23,313 nt of DNA from positions 1 to 23,313 of the IMG/VR virus record IMGVR_UViG_3300047562_001320; one strand, written 5' to 3'. A program made the translations under genes and the position numbers. The DNA is from a virus. Within the stretch, counting starts at the first letter, position 1. The number at the start of each line of letters is the position of its first letter. The notes beneath the pieces were generated by a model. It was not told where the DNA came from, did not search any database, and worked only from the letters and a program-made list of their open reading frames with translations. Positions 7,274 to 14,007 of this stretch are shown piece after piece.

Positions 7274-9657
7274 TATGCTGCCAACATTTTTTTAACGTTA
7301 TCAACAACCTTTGGACCTCTCTGTTTGATATCGTTAGCCAATGCCTTTATGTCAATTGGTCGATTGCCTGCGCCGCCCTGTTGTGCTTGAGCAGCCTGTT
7401 TAAAATCTGCTGGTGCTCCTGGAGTGTTTGCTGCCTTTTGTACATTGTCGGTTGGCTTGTCGGTGCCGGAGGTTGGAGTACCGGCATCATCAGTTCCACT
7501 CTTATCTGTTGTGGTCGTGGTTGTTGTAGTATCAGTGCTTGTTGAACTATCGCCACCACCTGTTCCACCAGTCGTTGAAGTGGAAGTCGTGGTTGTTGTA
7601 CTTGTAATTGGATTGCCAGTTTTGTCTTTTAATGATGTTTTTGGAACATTGTAAGTTTTATTTTTGGCATCCTTGATGGAAAGTTTATTCTCGTCACCAT
7701 CTTCTGATGGACCAACTATTGTTCCTTTCATTTCTTGGCCTTTCTTCGTGGTGAAACTAATTTCGCTTCCTTTTTCGACACCCTGTTTTTCTAATTCCTT
7801 GGTTGCCGTAAAATCTTTTTCTACCTGCTTTTCTTCTTCAGGTGAAAGTCCTCTTCCCTTTCTCATTGCGGCATTTTGTTTTGCTTTACCAAGATCATCG
7901 GAAGTATCAGTTGCTGCTGGTTGTTTCTGATCAACCTGATCACCTGAATCACCCGCTGTTGTGTTGGCTGGTGCTGTGTCCGCTTTTTCTGCTCCTGGTT
8001 CCAAGTCAGCATCTGGAGCATCAGTCTTTTCTTTGCCCTGTTCCTGATCTGCCTTTGCCGCTACCGGAATCTGCATTGAATCATATGTGCTTTTGATGAC
8101 ATCATCATTAACGCCAAGGCTCTTAATTATGTTGTAAATTTCTTCAGAATCAGTCGGTGATCCTGCTTTTTTCCAAGCAGAGTTTAATTTTTCTGCTGTT
8201 ACTTTTGTGGTAACCTGTTTGGCTGCTCCCTTGATAGCACCACCAACTGCCTTGGCACCTTTCTTGAGTGCATCAAGTGGACCTTCGTTGATCGTTTGTC
8301 TGTTGTAGTGTGCGAGTGCATCAAACACGCTTTCAAACATCAATTTGCTTTCCAGCATGTGTGTGTTTACTTTTTCTAATCGATTAAACAACAGATAAAT
8401 TTGTCCTTCTGAAAGTTTCTGACCTTTGTATGCCTTGCTTTCCTTAGGTGCTTCGCCGCCTTCCAGTTCTGCTTTTTGTTCAGGACTGATTGGTTTAGCC
8501 TTGTGCATGTCCTTGGCATCGTCATCAACAGTTTGCATAGCACCCTGTGCCGCTGCTCCTGCTGCTCCTCCAATGCTTTGTATTGTTTCCATTGCTTCGT
8601 CTGCATTGTCAAGCACGGCAATAACTGCATCTAACTGATCACCTGTTAATGCATCTCTAGGAATGTCTGCTATGGTTCTTGCAAGTGCGGTTAGGTCTGC
8701 GTTTGCTTGTTGTGTTGTTGCTAGCCAGCCGTGTAATTCTCCTGCTGCTTTGTAATACTCCGGACTAAATGCTTTTGCGTTTGACGCCGCTGATGCTAAT
8801 TGTTTATACGTTGCAACCTGATCGGCAGTCATTGTCAAATCGTAATTGTAATAAAATGCATTGATGTTGCCCGACAGTTCTAAATTCTGTGCTCCGTCCA
8901 GCACACCCTTGCCCAATCCTGAATCTGCAACGGCCTTGTCCACGGCAGCCGTAAAGTTTGCCTTTTCAAAACCATTTATCATGGCGTCTGCTTCTGCTTC
9001 ACTGCCAATGACAATGTTGTCAATGATGTTATCAGTTATGCCCTTGATTGCCGCACCAGCAAGAGCACCATAGGCTGCTGTCTTGATTGATTTGCCCACT
9101 GCCGTTGAAAGTTTTTGTCCCTGTAATAAATCCTTGGTTGCTCGTGCAAGGAAACCCGCAATGGCACCGCCCAGTGGTCCACCAGCAACTGCTGCCGCTG
9201 CCGTTAGAATACCAACCGCGATTGAAGCCTTGCCTGGATTTTCTTTTGCCCAGTCCGAAACTGCCTTGACCGCATTAACTACCTTGCTGTCCTTTGAACC
9301 AATCTTTTGTTTTAGTTCCTCAAACTTAGCGTCTGCATTTTTTACTGGACCAGCCTTTTGTACCAATCCACCGAGCTTGTTAATTTGTGTATCAATCCAC
9401 TTGACTGCCTCAACGGGAAGTTTTGCGACATCAACTGCCTTGCCGGCAATGGTTCTGTTTCCGCCTGCGGCAGTTGCTCCCTGTTCAATTCCTGTGAATA
9501 AATTCTTAATTTGGTCCTGAGATAGATTTGCTTCAAACACATACTGTTCAATTCTCGCTACCCAAGGATGAATTTGTTTCTGTTCAAATAGCGTCCATGC
9601 CGGATCGTTCCATCCTTCCGTGATTAATTTTCTGTCCTGTATGTGTCCTAATCTCAT
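7273..9657 (-). CDS. Large candidate internal/ejected virion protein with prohead-protease sites
   Basis: A 794-residue protein of several parts. Residues 1-14 form a leader ending ITE followed by G. A Gly/Ala-rich hydrophobic region (about 143-205) could insert in a membrane. A helical region follows, with LSE-G at 415-418. A second leader-like site, INE-G at 456-459, starts a GPLDALKKGAKA segment, then a compact domain (about 485-532, VTAEKLNSAWKKAGSPTDSE) that I recall from marine phage virion proteins. The C-terminal third is Asp/Lys/Thr-rich, holds a short beta-rich SH3-like stretch (629-677) and a Thr/Ser tract (685-718). It overlaps the upstream gene by ATGA and the downstream one by TAATG. 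Packaging in the head, with processing and possible ejection with DNA, is inferred. A tail-associated structural protein is the alternative. Confidence 0.6.
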   Translation of the reverse strand: MRLGHIQDRKLITEGWNDPAWTLFEQKQIHPWVARIEQYVFEANLSQDQIKNLFTGIEQGATAAGGNRTIAGKAVDVAKLPVEAVKWIDTQINKLGGLVQKAGPVKNADAKFEELKQKIGSKDSKVVNAVKAVSDWAKENPGKASIAVGILTAAAAVAGGPLGGAIAGFLARATKDLLQGQKLSTAVGKSIKTAAYGALAGAAIKGITDNIIDNIVIGSEAEADAMINGFEKANFTAAVDKAVADSGLGKGVLDGAQNLELSGNINAFYYNYDLTMTADQVATYKQLASAASNAKAFSPEYYKAAGELHGWLATTQQANADLTALARTIADIPRDALTGDQLDAVIAVLDNADEAMETIQSIGGAAGAAAQGAMQTVDDDAKDMHKAKPISPEQKAELEGGEAPKESKAYKGQKLSEGQIYLLFNRLEKVNTHMLESKLMFESVFDALAHYNRQTINEGPLDALKKGAKAVGGAIKGAAKQVTTKVTAEKLNSAWKKAGSPTDSEEIYNIIKSLGVNDDVIKSTYDSMQIPVAAKADQEQGKEKTDAPDADLEPGAEKADTAPANTTAGDSGDQVDQKQPAATDTSDDLGKAKQNAAMRKGRGLSPEEEKQVEKDFTATKELEKQGVEKGSEISFTTKKGQEMKGTIVGPSEDGDENKLSIKDAKNKTYNVPKTSLKDKTGNPITSTTTTTSTSTTGGTGGGDSSTSTDTTTTTTTTDKSGTDDAGTPTSGTDKPTDNVQKAANTPGAPADFKQAAQAQQGGAGNRPIDIKALANDIKQRGPKVVDNVKKMLAA
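7504..7605 (-). repeat. Thr/Ser-coding low-complexity tract
   Basis: Encodes residues 685-718 of the 794-residue virion protein, almost all Thr, Ser, Gly and Asp. The DNA is a run of ACN-type codons (GTN on the plus strand). It probably forms a flexible linker and could vary in length by replication slippage. Confidence 0.6.
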
Positions 9658-10388
9658 GATATTAATCCCAGCAGTTGTTGTTTTTGTTTTTGATCTAATT
9701 TTTTAATTTGTGCTTCAATGTCCTTGGGAACTCCGGTAATTCCTAGCCCTGATTTTAATCCTGCCACGAATCCACCCGCTCCTCCCTGGCCCGATACCGC
9801 CGGCGCCTGTCCGGCTCCCTGCTTATCCATTCCGCCGCCCTGTGCGTATTTGTCGGCAACCGCTCTAAGGAAAACGTTATCCAGTTGTCCTCCACTGAGT
9901 GCTTCCATGACGGCTTGCTTGTTGCTCCAATCAATGCTGGCTGCTAGTGCCGTGGTTGCCTTTGGTTGGTCTTTTGCCATGGCCTGATTGTAGCCAGCCT
10001 TTGCTCCTGCTGCCACATCCTTGGCGGTATCCGCCGCCGCGGTAGCGGCTTTGCCCACGCCCTTGGCAACAGCGGCCGCACCAGTCCCTATAGCGCCACC
10101 CACCTTCTGTGCCATGGTAGGCTTTTTCATTTCTTCCTCTGCGCCCTTGGTCGGGTAACCCCGGCTCTTGAGCCATTGTACAACAACTTCTGGATCAGCA
10201 ACCTGTCGGCTCTGTCCAAGATAGCGCATGAATTCTTTCTTGAGATTGTTGGCTTCCTCGCCAGTCTGTAATTTGCCCTGTGCCTTGCTGCTTCCCAACT
10301 TGGCCATTGCCTTGTTGCCCAATTTGCTCAGCATGCCCATGGGTGCTTCATCTAGTTGTTGTTCTATCAGAATTTCGTTTAAACGCAT
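9654..10388 (-). CDS. Candidate internal head protein, first gene of its operon
   Basis: A 244-residue protein with an N-terminal leader ending LDE at residues 12-14, followed by APMGMLSKLGNKAMAKLG. This fits the (I/L)-x-E then A/G rule of the T4-type prohead protease, as in the two genes downstream. After it come a helical domain (about 48-82), an Ala/Gly/Lys-rich helix (90-140), a small domain (152-185), a Gly/Gln-rich linker and a C-terminal helix. A CATAAATA late box lies 31 bases before the ATG. The stop overlaps the next start as ATGA. The Ala/Gly-rich composition and leader suggest a packaged virion protein. No homologue is recognised, so the function is inferred from the shared leader alone. 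Confidence 0.6.
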   Translation of the reverse strand: MRLNEILIEQQLDEAPMGMLSKLGNKAMAKLGSSKAQGKLQTGEEANNLKKEFMRYLGQSRQVADPEVVVQWLKSRGYPTKGAEEEMKKPTMAQKVGGAIGTGAAAVAKGVGKAATAAADTAKDVAAGAKAGYNQAMAKDQPKATTALAASIDWSNKQAVMEALSGGQLDNVFLRAVADKYAQGGGMDKQGAGQAPAVSGQGGAGGFVAGLKSGLGITGVPKDIEAQIKKLDQKQKQQLLGLIS

Positions 10389-10418
10389 TGAAAATTGTCC
10401 ATTACTTTATTAATGTAG

Positions 10419-10426
10419 TATTTATG
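10419..10426 (-). promoter_or_regulatory. Late promoter box CATAAATA for the internal-protein operon
   Basis: On the minus strand CATAAATA matches 7 of 8 bases of TATAAATA and is followed by CTAC, similar to T4 late promoters. It lies 31 bases before the ATG at 10388, the first gene of the three-gene operon. This supports late expression of those genes. Confidence 0.65.
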
Positions 10427-10461
10427 TTCGAAACACTGTTAAGAGAGATCTAAAGATCTCT

Positions 10462-10491
10462 TGCGTTTTCGCTTTCGCTCAACGCATTTTT
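10462..10491 (+). terminator. Hairpin plus T-run, possible plus-strand terminator
   Basis: TGCGTT (10462-10467) pairs perfectly with AACGCA (10481-10486) and is followed by five T on the plus strand. A second perfect hairpin (10444-10461) lies directly before it. On the minus strand no T-run follows, so if it is a terminator it stops plus-strand transcription, such as antisense readthrough from the gp26-like operon. The 13-base loop is large and the stem short, so confidence is low. Confidence 0.3.
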
Positions 10492-10553
10492 CTCCCCATG
10501 AACTTTTGAGACACTTATTATATAGTGGAAGAATAACTGCGAAGCAGTTTTAG

Positions 10554-10642
10554 CATCATCTAGATTGTATGGTCACAATTAGCCCGTTGCCGGGCCAAAG
10601 GTGTGTTTTGAACATCATCTGAGTTCGCACAGTCACAATAGC
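10554..10642. repeat. Two imperfect 30-base direct repeats
   Basis: Copies at 10554-10583 and 10613-10642 share CATCATCT at the start and GTCACAAT followed by AGC at the end, with a diverged centre and one-base offsets. Their starts are 59 bases apart. A GCCCG/CGGGC hairpin (10582-10595) lies between them. They could be protein-binding sites or a duplicated RNA element. Confidence 0.5.
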
Positions 10643-10711
10643 ATTAGAACTACAAGATTGTATAATTTACAATATTTTACACAAAATTCTAATATATTTT
10701 GTATATTGTAC

Positions 10712-11020
10712 AACCTAGCGCAGGCGGTTATCCGGTACCTACTCATTCCGTCTTAGTATCTTACGTACAACGGCAGTTATGTCTTGAAATGCTATCTCCA
10801 AGCATAACCTGTGGGAATGACCCACTCTTTTAGCCTATTCGTTACTTTATTATTACACAGCAAACCGGTTGTTTTAGGCATATCCGATCGTCGTCCTGTT
10901 AAGGATAGTGCTGTTGCCACTCCGCCGTTACCCAGAGAATTCCTTACCGTGCGACATCACCACGGATTTCGGGCACCATATCAGTTGCCGGTGCGGGCTT
11001 AATTAACGGTTTGTACTGCC
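10712..11020. ncRNA. Candidate structured non-coding RNA
   Basis: This stretch is richer in G+C than its flank (33 of 60 bases over 10921-10980) and has no credible reading frame. CCGTTA-CCC (10925-10933) pairs with GGG...TAACGG (10995-10997, 11004-11009), enclosing two perfect 5-bp hairpins (10947-10951 with 10961-10965; 10973-10977 with 10990-10994), a three-way junction. To the left, GTTATG-CTTG with one bulged T (10776-10786) pairs with CAAGCATAAC (10799-10808), next to GTGGG/CCCAC (10811-10825). GGCAGT (10772-10777) could close the whole domain with ACTGCC (11015-11020). The strand is undecided. It lacks the marks of tRNA, tmRNA or RNase P that I know. Large phage RNAs such as GOLLD are a possible comparison, but I cannot show a match. 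Confidence 0.4.
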
Positions 11021-11455
11021 TTAGAGTATTTTTTTGAGGTGTTCTTTTAGAATTTTGGAACCGCCCACTCGCACGTTGATTATTCCATTGTAATAATCGT
11101 CTGTTTCCAGCACCCTGCGATCAAACTGTTCCTTTGCCTCTAGATAACTTAGTACGCCTTTGCTTGGACAATAGTGAAGAATTTCTCTCGTAAACTTTTC
11201 TTCGCCTAGTTTTGCTACGTCTTCCAGTAGATTGTCCGAGGAGCCCCAATAGTCTCTCCAATCGCTTTCAACTGTTGAACGTCTTTTGTTTTTTCTGCCT
11301 TTTAAAGGTGGTCTAGTTTTTTTGAATTGAGCAAGTTTCTTGCCTATGTATTTTCGCCCGTTAGTGAGATTTGTTATCAAATAGACAAAGCCAATGATTC
11401 CTTCCGGTATTTCATCAACAATTTTGTTATTATGTGTCCATTTGTGAGTCGTCAT
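11021..11455 (-). CDS. GIY-YIG endonuclease-like protein
   Basis: About 144 residues from the ATG at 11455; a TTG one codon upstream is less likely. The N-terminal part reads GFVYLITNLTNGRKYIGKK, the GIY-YIG motif (here FVY...YIG) with its conserved spacing. A basic stretch (KKTRPPLKGRKNKRR) and an ESDWRDYWGSS segment follow, and a Glu in SYLEAKEQF may be the metal-binding residue. The family includes the T4 Seg homing endonucleases and other small phage nucleases. It is last in a minus-strand operon, overlaps the preceding gene by 26 bases, and borders the gene-free region. It could be a free-standing homing endonuclease or a nuclease with a role in host DNA breakdown. The nuclease fold is confident, the biological role is not. 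Confidence 0.8.
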   Translation of the reverse strand: MTTHKWTHNNKIVDEIPEGIIGFVYLITNLTNGRKYIGKKLAQFKKTRPPLKGRKNKRRSTVESDWRDYWGSSDNLLEDVAKLGEEKFTREILHYCPSKGVLSYLEAKEQFDRRVLETDDYYNGIINVRVGGSKILKEHLKKIL

Positions 11456-11687
11456 CAATGTTACTTACTTTCGACGGTCGACCCACCATGCCTTTTCTGG
11501 CTTCCTTTCTTTCCTGCCTCTTATCTTGAATTTCTGTGCGCCTTAAACTTGCAAAATTACGTATCTCTGATAGCCAAAAGCGAGCCTTAATTCCGGCTTC
11601 GTCACTTCCCTTGTATTCAAATCTTTCCTGCCATTTGAAATAATTTTGGAATGCCTCTATCATTTTATCGTGATTATCAGTGCTCAT
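11430..11687 (-). CDS. Small basic conserved hypothetical protein
   Basis: An 85-residue protein if begun at ATG 11687, which gives an ATGA overlap with the stop of the dioxygenase gene, the usual pattern in this operon; a TTG two codons upstream is less likely. It contains a predicted helical pair (residues ~8-60) with AGIKARFWLSEIRNFASLRRTEIQDKRQERK, strongly basic at the end, then a polar acidic tail. Small proteins of this kind, in which a Gly-Ala-Arg-rich helix is followed by a basic helix, occur in marine T4-like phages as I recall. A DNA- or RNA-binding role is plausible from charge only. No function is assigned. Confidence 0.6.
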   Translation of the reverse strand: MSTDNHDKMIEAFQNYFKWQERFEYKGSDEAGIKARFWLSEIRNFASLRRTEIQDKRQERKEARKGMVGRPSKVSNIDDDSQMDT

Positions 11688-12232
11688 AACCAATTTGGTC
11701 CTGTGACAAAGTATGCCAGACTGGACCTTGTTCCTTTTGTTACGGGAGTAACTCTATGCGGAACAAAACTTGGAAAAACTATCATAGATCCGATCTTATC
11801 AAACTTATCAATTGGATAAGGACCGTTTAAGAATAATTCAAACTTTCCTCCGTCATAGTCATTCTCGCTTAGATTTAGTAATGCTGTTAATTTTATATCG
11901 TACATTTCTCCACCAACATTATCAGCATGCCATCCATATTCAGCATCATCTTGTGAGTGATAATCTGCATAGTTGACAATATCAAAATCACAGGCAGAAA
12001 ACAAGTTTAAACCGAAAAAATTTTTATTGATATCTTGAATGATTTGCCTAAACTTGTAGAGTTCTCTTGAAACCATTCCATAATCTACAATTTGCACCTT
12101 TGAAGTTTTTGTAACTCCTTGTGCAGGACTGTCAGAGGCTTTACTATTAATATTATTTTTAATCGCATTTCTTATGGCAGAACATTCTTCAACTGTGTGT
12201 GAATTTTCTACGACATAAAAGTGCGATTTCAT
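11684..12232 (-). CDS. 2-oxoglutarate/Fe(II)-dependent dioxygenase (prolyl-4-hydroxylase type)
   Basis: A 182-residue protein with the double-stranded beta-helix signature of the 2OG-Fe(II) oxygenase superfamily. The iron ligands are H102-x-D104 (in YGWHADN) and H159 (in FVPHRV), and R169 (in KGTRSSLAYF) is the expected 2-oxoglutarate anchor. The GGKFELFL segment before the distal histidine is typical of the prolyl hydroxylase/PKHD branch. Length is close to the minimal catalytic domain, so it is a stand-alone enzyme. It overlaps gp46 by ATGA and is cotranscribed with recombination genes. The substrate is unknown: protein proline/lysine residues or modified nucleobases are both conceivable. 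Such enzymes are common in marine T4-like phages. Confidence 0.88.
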   Translation of the reverse strand: MKSHFYVVENSHTVEECSAIRNAIKNNINSKASDSPAQGVTKTSKVQIVDYGMVSRELYKFRQIIQDINKNFFGLNLFSACDFDIVNYADYHSQDDAEYGWHADNVGGEMYDIKLTALLNLSENDYDGGKFELFLNGPYPIDKFDKIGSMIVFPSFVPHRVTPVTKGTRSSLAYFVTGPNWL

Positions 12233-14007
12233 TGCACAATCTCCACATCATTTGAGTATGAAGTAAATCCATTCTCCTTGATAACTTTTAACACGTGGTT
12301 GACACGCCCGGTTAAATCATCTCTGTGCGAAATTAGATACACGTTCTTGTTTCTTTCGCGTGTCATCTTCTTAAGAACACCTATGGCACTTTCAACACCA
12401 GCACTGTCCATGCCGCTATCAACCAATTCGTCAATGAACAATAGATTAATGGGGCTGTATAATGATTCCCAAACGTCACGGAACGCCCAACTTAGTGATA
12501 AAATGAGTCTATTTCGTTCGCCTCTACTGAGGTTATCGAAATCTAAGTCCTGTCCCAGTTGTGTAATAACCACCGTTAAATCGTTCTGAAATTCCACGAT
12601 GTGCGGTAAACCAATCTTAGCCAAGTAGTAGGTTAGGCGCTGATTCAAGTATGCTAGATTCTGCTCAATGATCTTCTTACGAACGAAAGAATCCTTGTTT
12701 GTAAGCAGTTTGTATAGGAAGTCCTGATGATCCTTGACCTTGGCTAATTCGTTCAACTTATCAAAGTTTAATTCCTGAATGGCAGTTGATTTTAATTCTT
12801 CAATTTGCTCGGTGTAAGGATTCTCCTCGTTTTGTTTTTTATCAAGTTCTTTCAGCAAACTCTCAACTGTATTCCTATGGTTGTATGCTTCTTCAACACC
12901 ATCATACTGCGTTACTGGACAATTTTCTAGTTCTCCGATATCCTTTACAACTTTTGAGTGTTCTTCGTATTGTGTTTCGTTAGATAGCAGTTGTAACGCC
13001 GATTCTTGCAACATTTCTTCCTTTTGTTTCTTAATTTCTTCCTGCTTGTTATCATGAATCTCCTGACCACACGCATAACACTCGTGTTTGTTAATGGATT
13101 CTAATTCTTTTTTGAGTTTGGAAATTAGTTTTTCCTGCTTTTCATTATCAGCAGTGATACTTGCCATCCAACGCTGTGCTTCTTCTAACTTTCTTTTCTT
13201 ATCGTTGAAAGTTTCCCAACACTTGTGGGCAGCAATTTCTGCTTCAATGTCAATTTTTTCCAAGACAGCAATATTCTGTTCTAGTTCTTTAACAGATTGC
13301 TGTTTGTTATCTTCCCATAATTTTTGTTTGCGTTCCAGGCTTTCTATGTTTTGTTGTATTCTTTCGTTGGAAACCTTGATTGCTTCCAGTCTAGAGTTTT
13401 CTGCCGTGGCTTCGTCTCGATTGGCACGCATAAACTCTTTTAATTTTTCTGCTTTTTCTGATAGTAAGGTAATTCCTAGCAACTGTTCAATGATCATTCT
13501 TTGATCATTTGGCTTCATGGATAGGAAAGGTTCAGTGTATGTGTTCAACGCCACGAGATGCTTAAACATGTCATGGCTCATTCCAAACAATTCTTCAATG
13601 GCTTTCTGTGTTTCTCTACTGTCACCTTGGCTTTCATCAGTATCTGCCGCTTCCTGTTCAGTACCATTTACGGAAAATTTTAATATGTTTGGTTTTCTTC
13701 CTCTCTGTATGGAATAATCTATGCCATTCTTTTCAAAGTTGATGGTAACAAGCATTCCCTTGTTATTAATTTTGTTTATTAGATTGTCACGCTTAATGTT
13801 TGTAAGCGCATTACCGTATATGACATAACTCAGTGCGTTGACAATAGTTGTCTTACCAGTGCCGTTTCTGGAACCACTATCGTCGCCGCCCAAGTCAAGG
13901 TTTTCACCTAGTACAAGAGTTAGTTCTCCCTTGTCAAAGTCAATGGCTTGGGTTTGATTGCCCACGCTCATAAAATTTTTAACTGTTAAATCTTTTATTT
14001 TTATCAT
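12229..14007 (-). CDS. gp46: Recombination endonuclease subunit gp46 (Rad50/SbcC-like)
   Basis: A 592-residue SMC-type ATPase. With gp47 it forms the nuclease complex that resects DNA ends for recombination-dependent replication and host DNA breakdown. The Walker A lies at residues 46-53 (RNGTGKTT core), preceded by a loop insert (GGDDSGS). Coiled-coil arms (about 185-300 and 320-450) flank a zinc hook C310-x-x-C313. The ABC signature LSRGE is at 493-497, Walker B LLFIDE at 522-527 and the H-loop histidine in LISHRDD. T4 gp46 has a similar length (560). It overlaps gp47 as ATGA (14004-14007), matching the obligate partnership. It is in the operon served by the sigma-70-type promoter at 15032-15060. 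Confidence 0.95.
   Translation of the reverse strand: MIKIKDLTVKNFMSVGNQTQAIDFDKGELTLVLGENLDLGGDDSGSRNGTGKTTIVNALSYVIYGNALTNIKRDNLINKINNKGMLVTINFEKNGIDYSIQRGRKPNILKFSVNGTEQEAADTDESQGDSRETQKAIEELFGMSHDMFKHLVALNTYTEPFLSMKPNDQRMIIEQLLGITLLSEKAEKLKEFMRANRDEATAENSRLEAIKVSNERIQQNIESLERKQKLWEDNKQQSVKELEQNIAVLEKIDIEAEIAAHKCWETFNDKKRKLEEAQRWMASITADNEKQEKLISKLKKELESINKHECYACGQEIHDNKQEEIKKQKEEMLQESALQLLSNETQYEEHSKVVKDIGELENCPVTQYDGVEEAYNHRNTVESLLKELDKKQNEENPYTEQIEELKSTAIQELNFDKLNELAKVKDHQDFLYKLLTNKDSFVRKKIIEQNLAYLNQRLTYYLAKIGLPHIVEFQNDLTVVITQLGQDLDFDNLSRGERNRLILSLSWAFRDVWESLYSPINLLFIDELVDSGMDSAGVESAIGVLKKMTRERNKNVYLISHRDDLTGRVNHVLKVIKENGFTSYSNDVEIVQ

Larger units (their letters stand above)
10389..10711. 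other. Non-coding left half of the 630-base gene-free region
   Basis: No frame here looks like a gene. On the minus strand it carries the late promoter of the internal-protein operon. It also holds six hairpins or hairpin alternatives. Perfect stems are 10444-10450 with 10455-10461, 10462-10467 with 10481-10486, 10535-10540 with 10544-10549 and 10582-10586 with 10591-10595. Two alternative AT-rich pairings lie at 10657-10710, and two imperfect ~30-base direct repeats at 10554-10642. Such density of pairing is unusual for the otherwise gap-free genome and suggests RNA structure or a control region. Confidence 0.6.

Noticed and set aside
10792-10881. 29-codon minus-strand ATG frame, considered also as a tmRNA tag-like peptide
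   Set aside because: Too short, no clear ribosome site, no tmRNA 5' or 3' tRNA-like ends and no known tag ending.
10811-11002. 63-codon plus-strand open frame in the gene-free region
   Set aside because: Composition is unlike phage proteins here, there is no Shine-Dalgarno, and the frame crosses the stems of the candidate RNA.
10389-11020. tRNA gene in the gene-free region
   Set aside because: TTCGA-type loops (for example near 10427) lack a pairing T-stem and no cloverleaf can be drawn around them.
11688-11693. TTG start for the small basic protein
   Set aside because: The ATG at 11687 gives the ATGA overlap used throughout this operon and needs no rare start.
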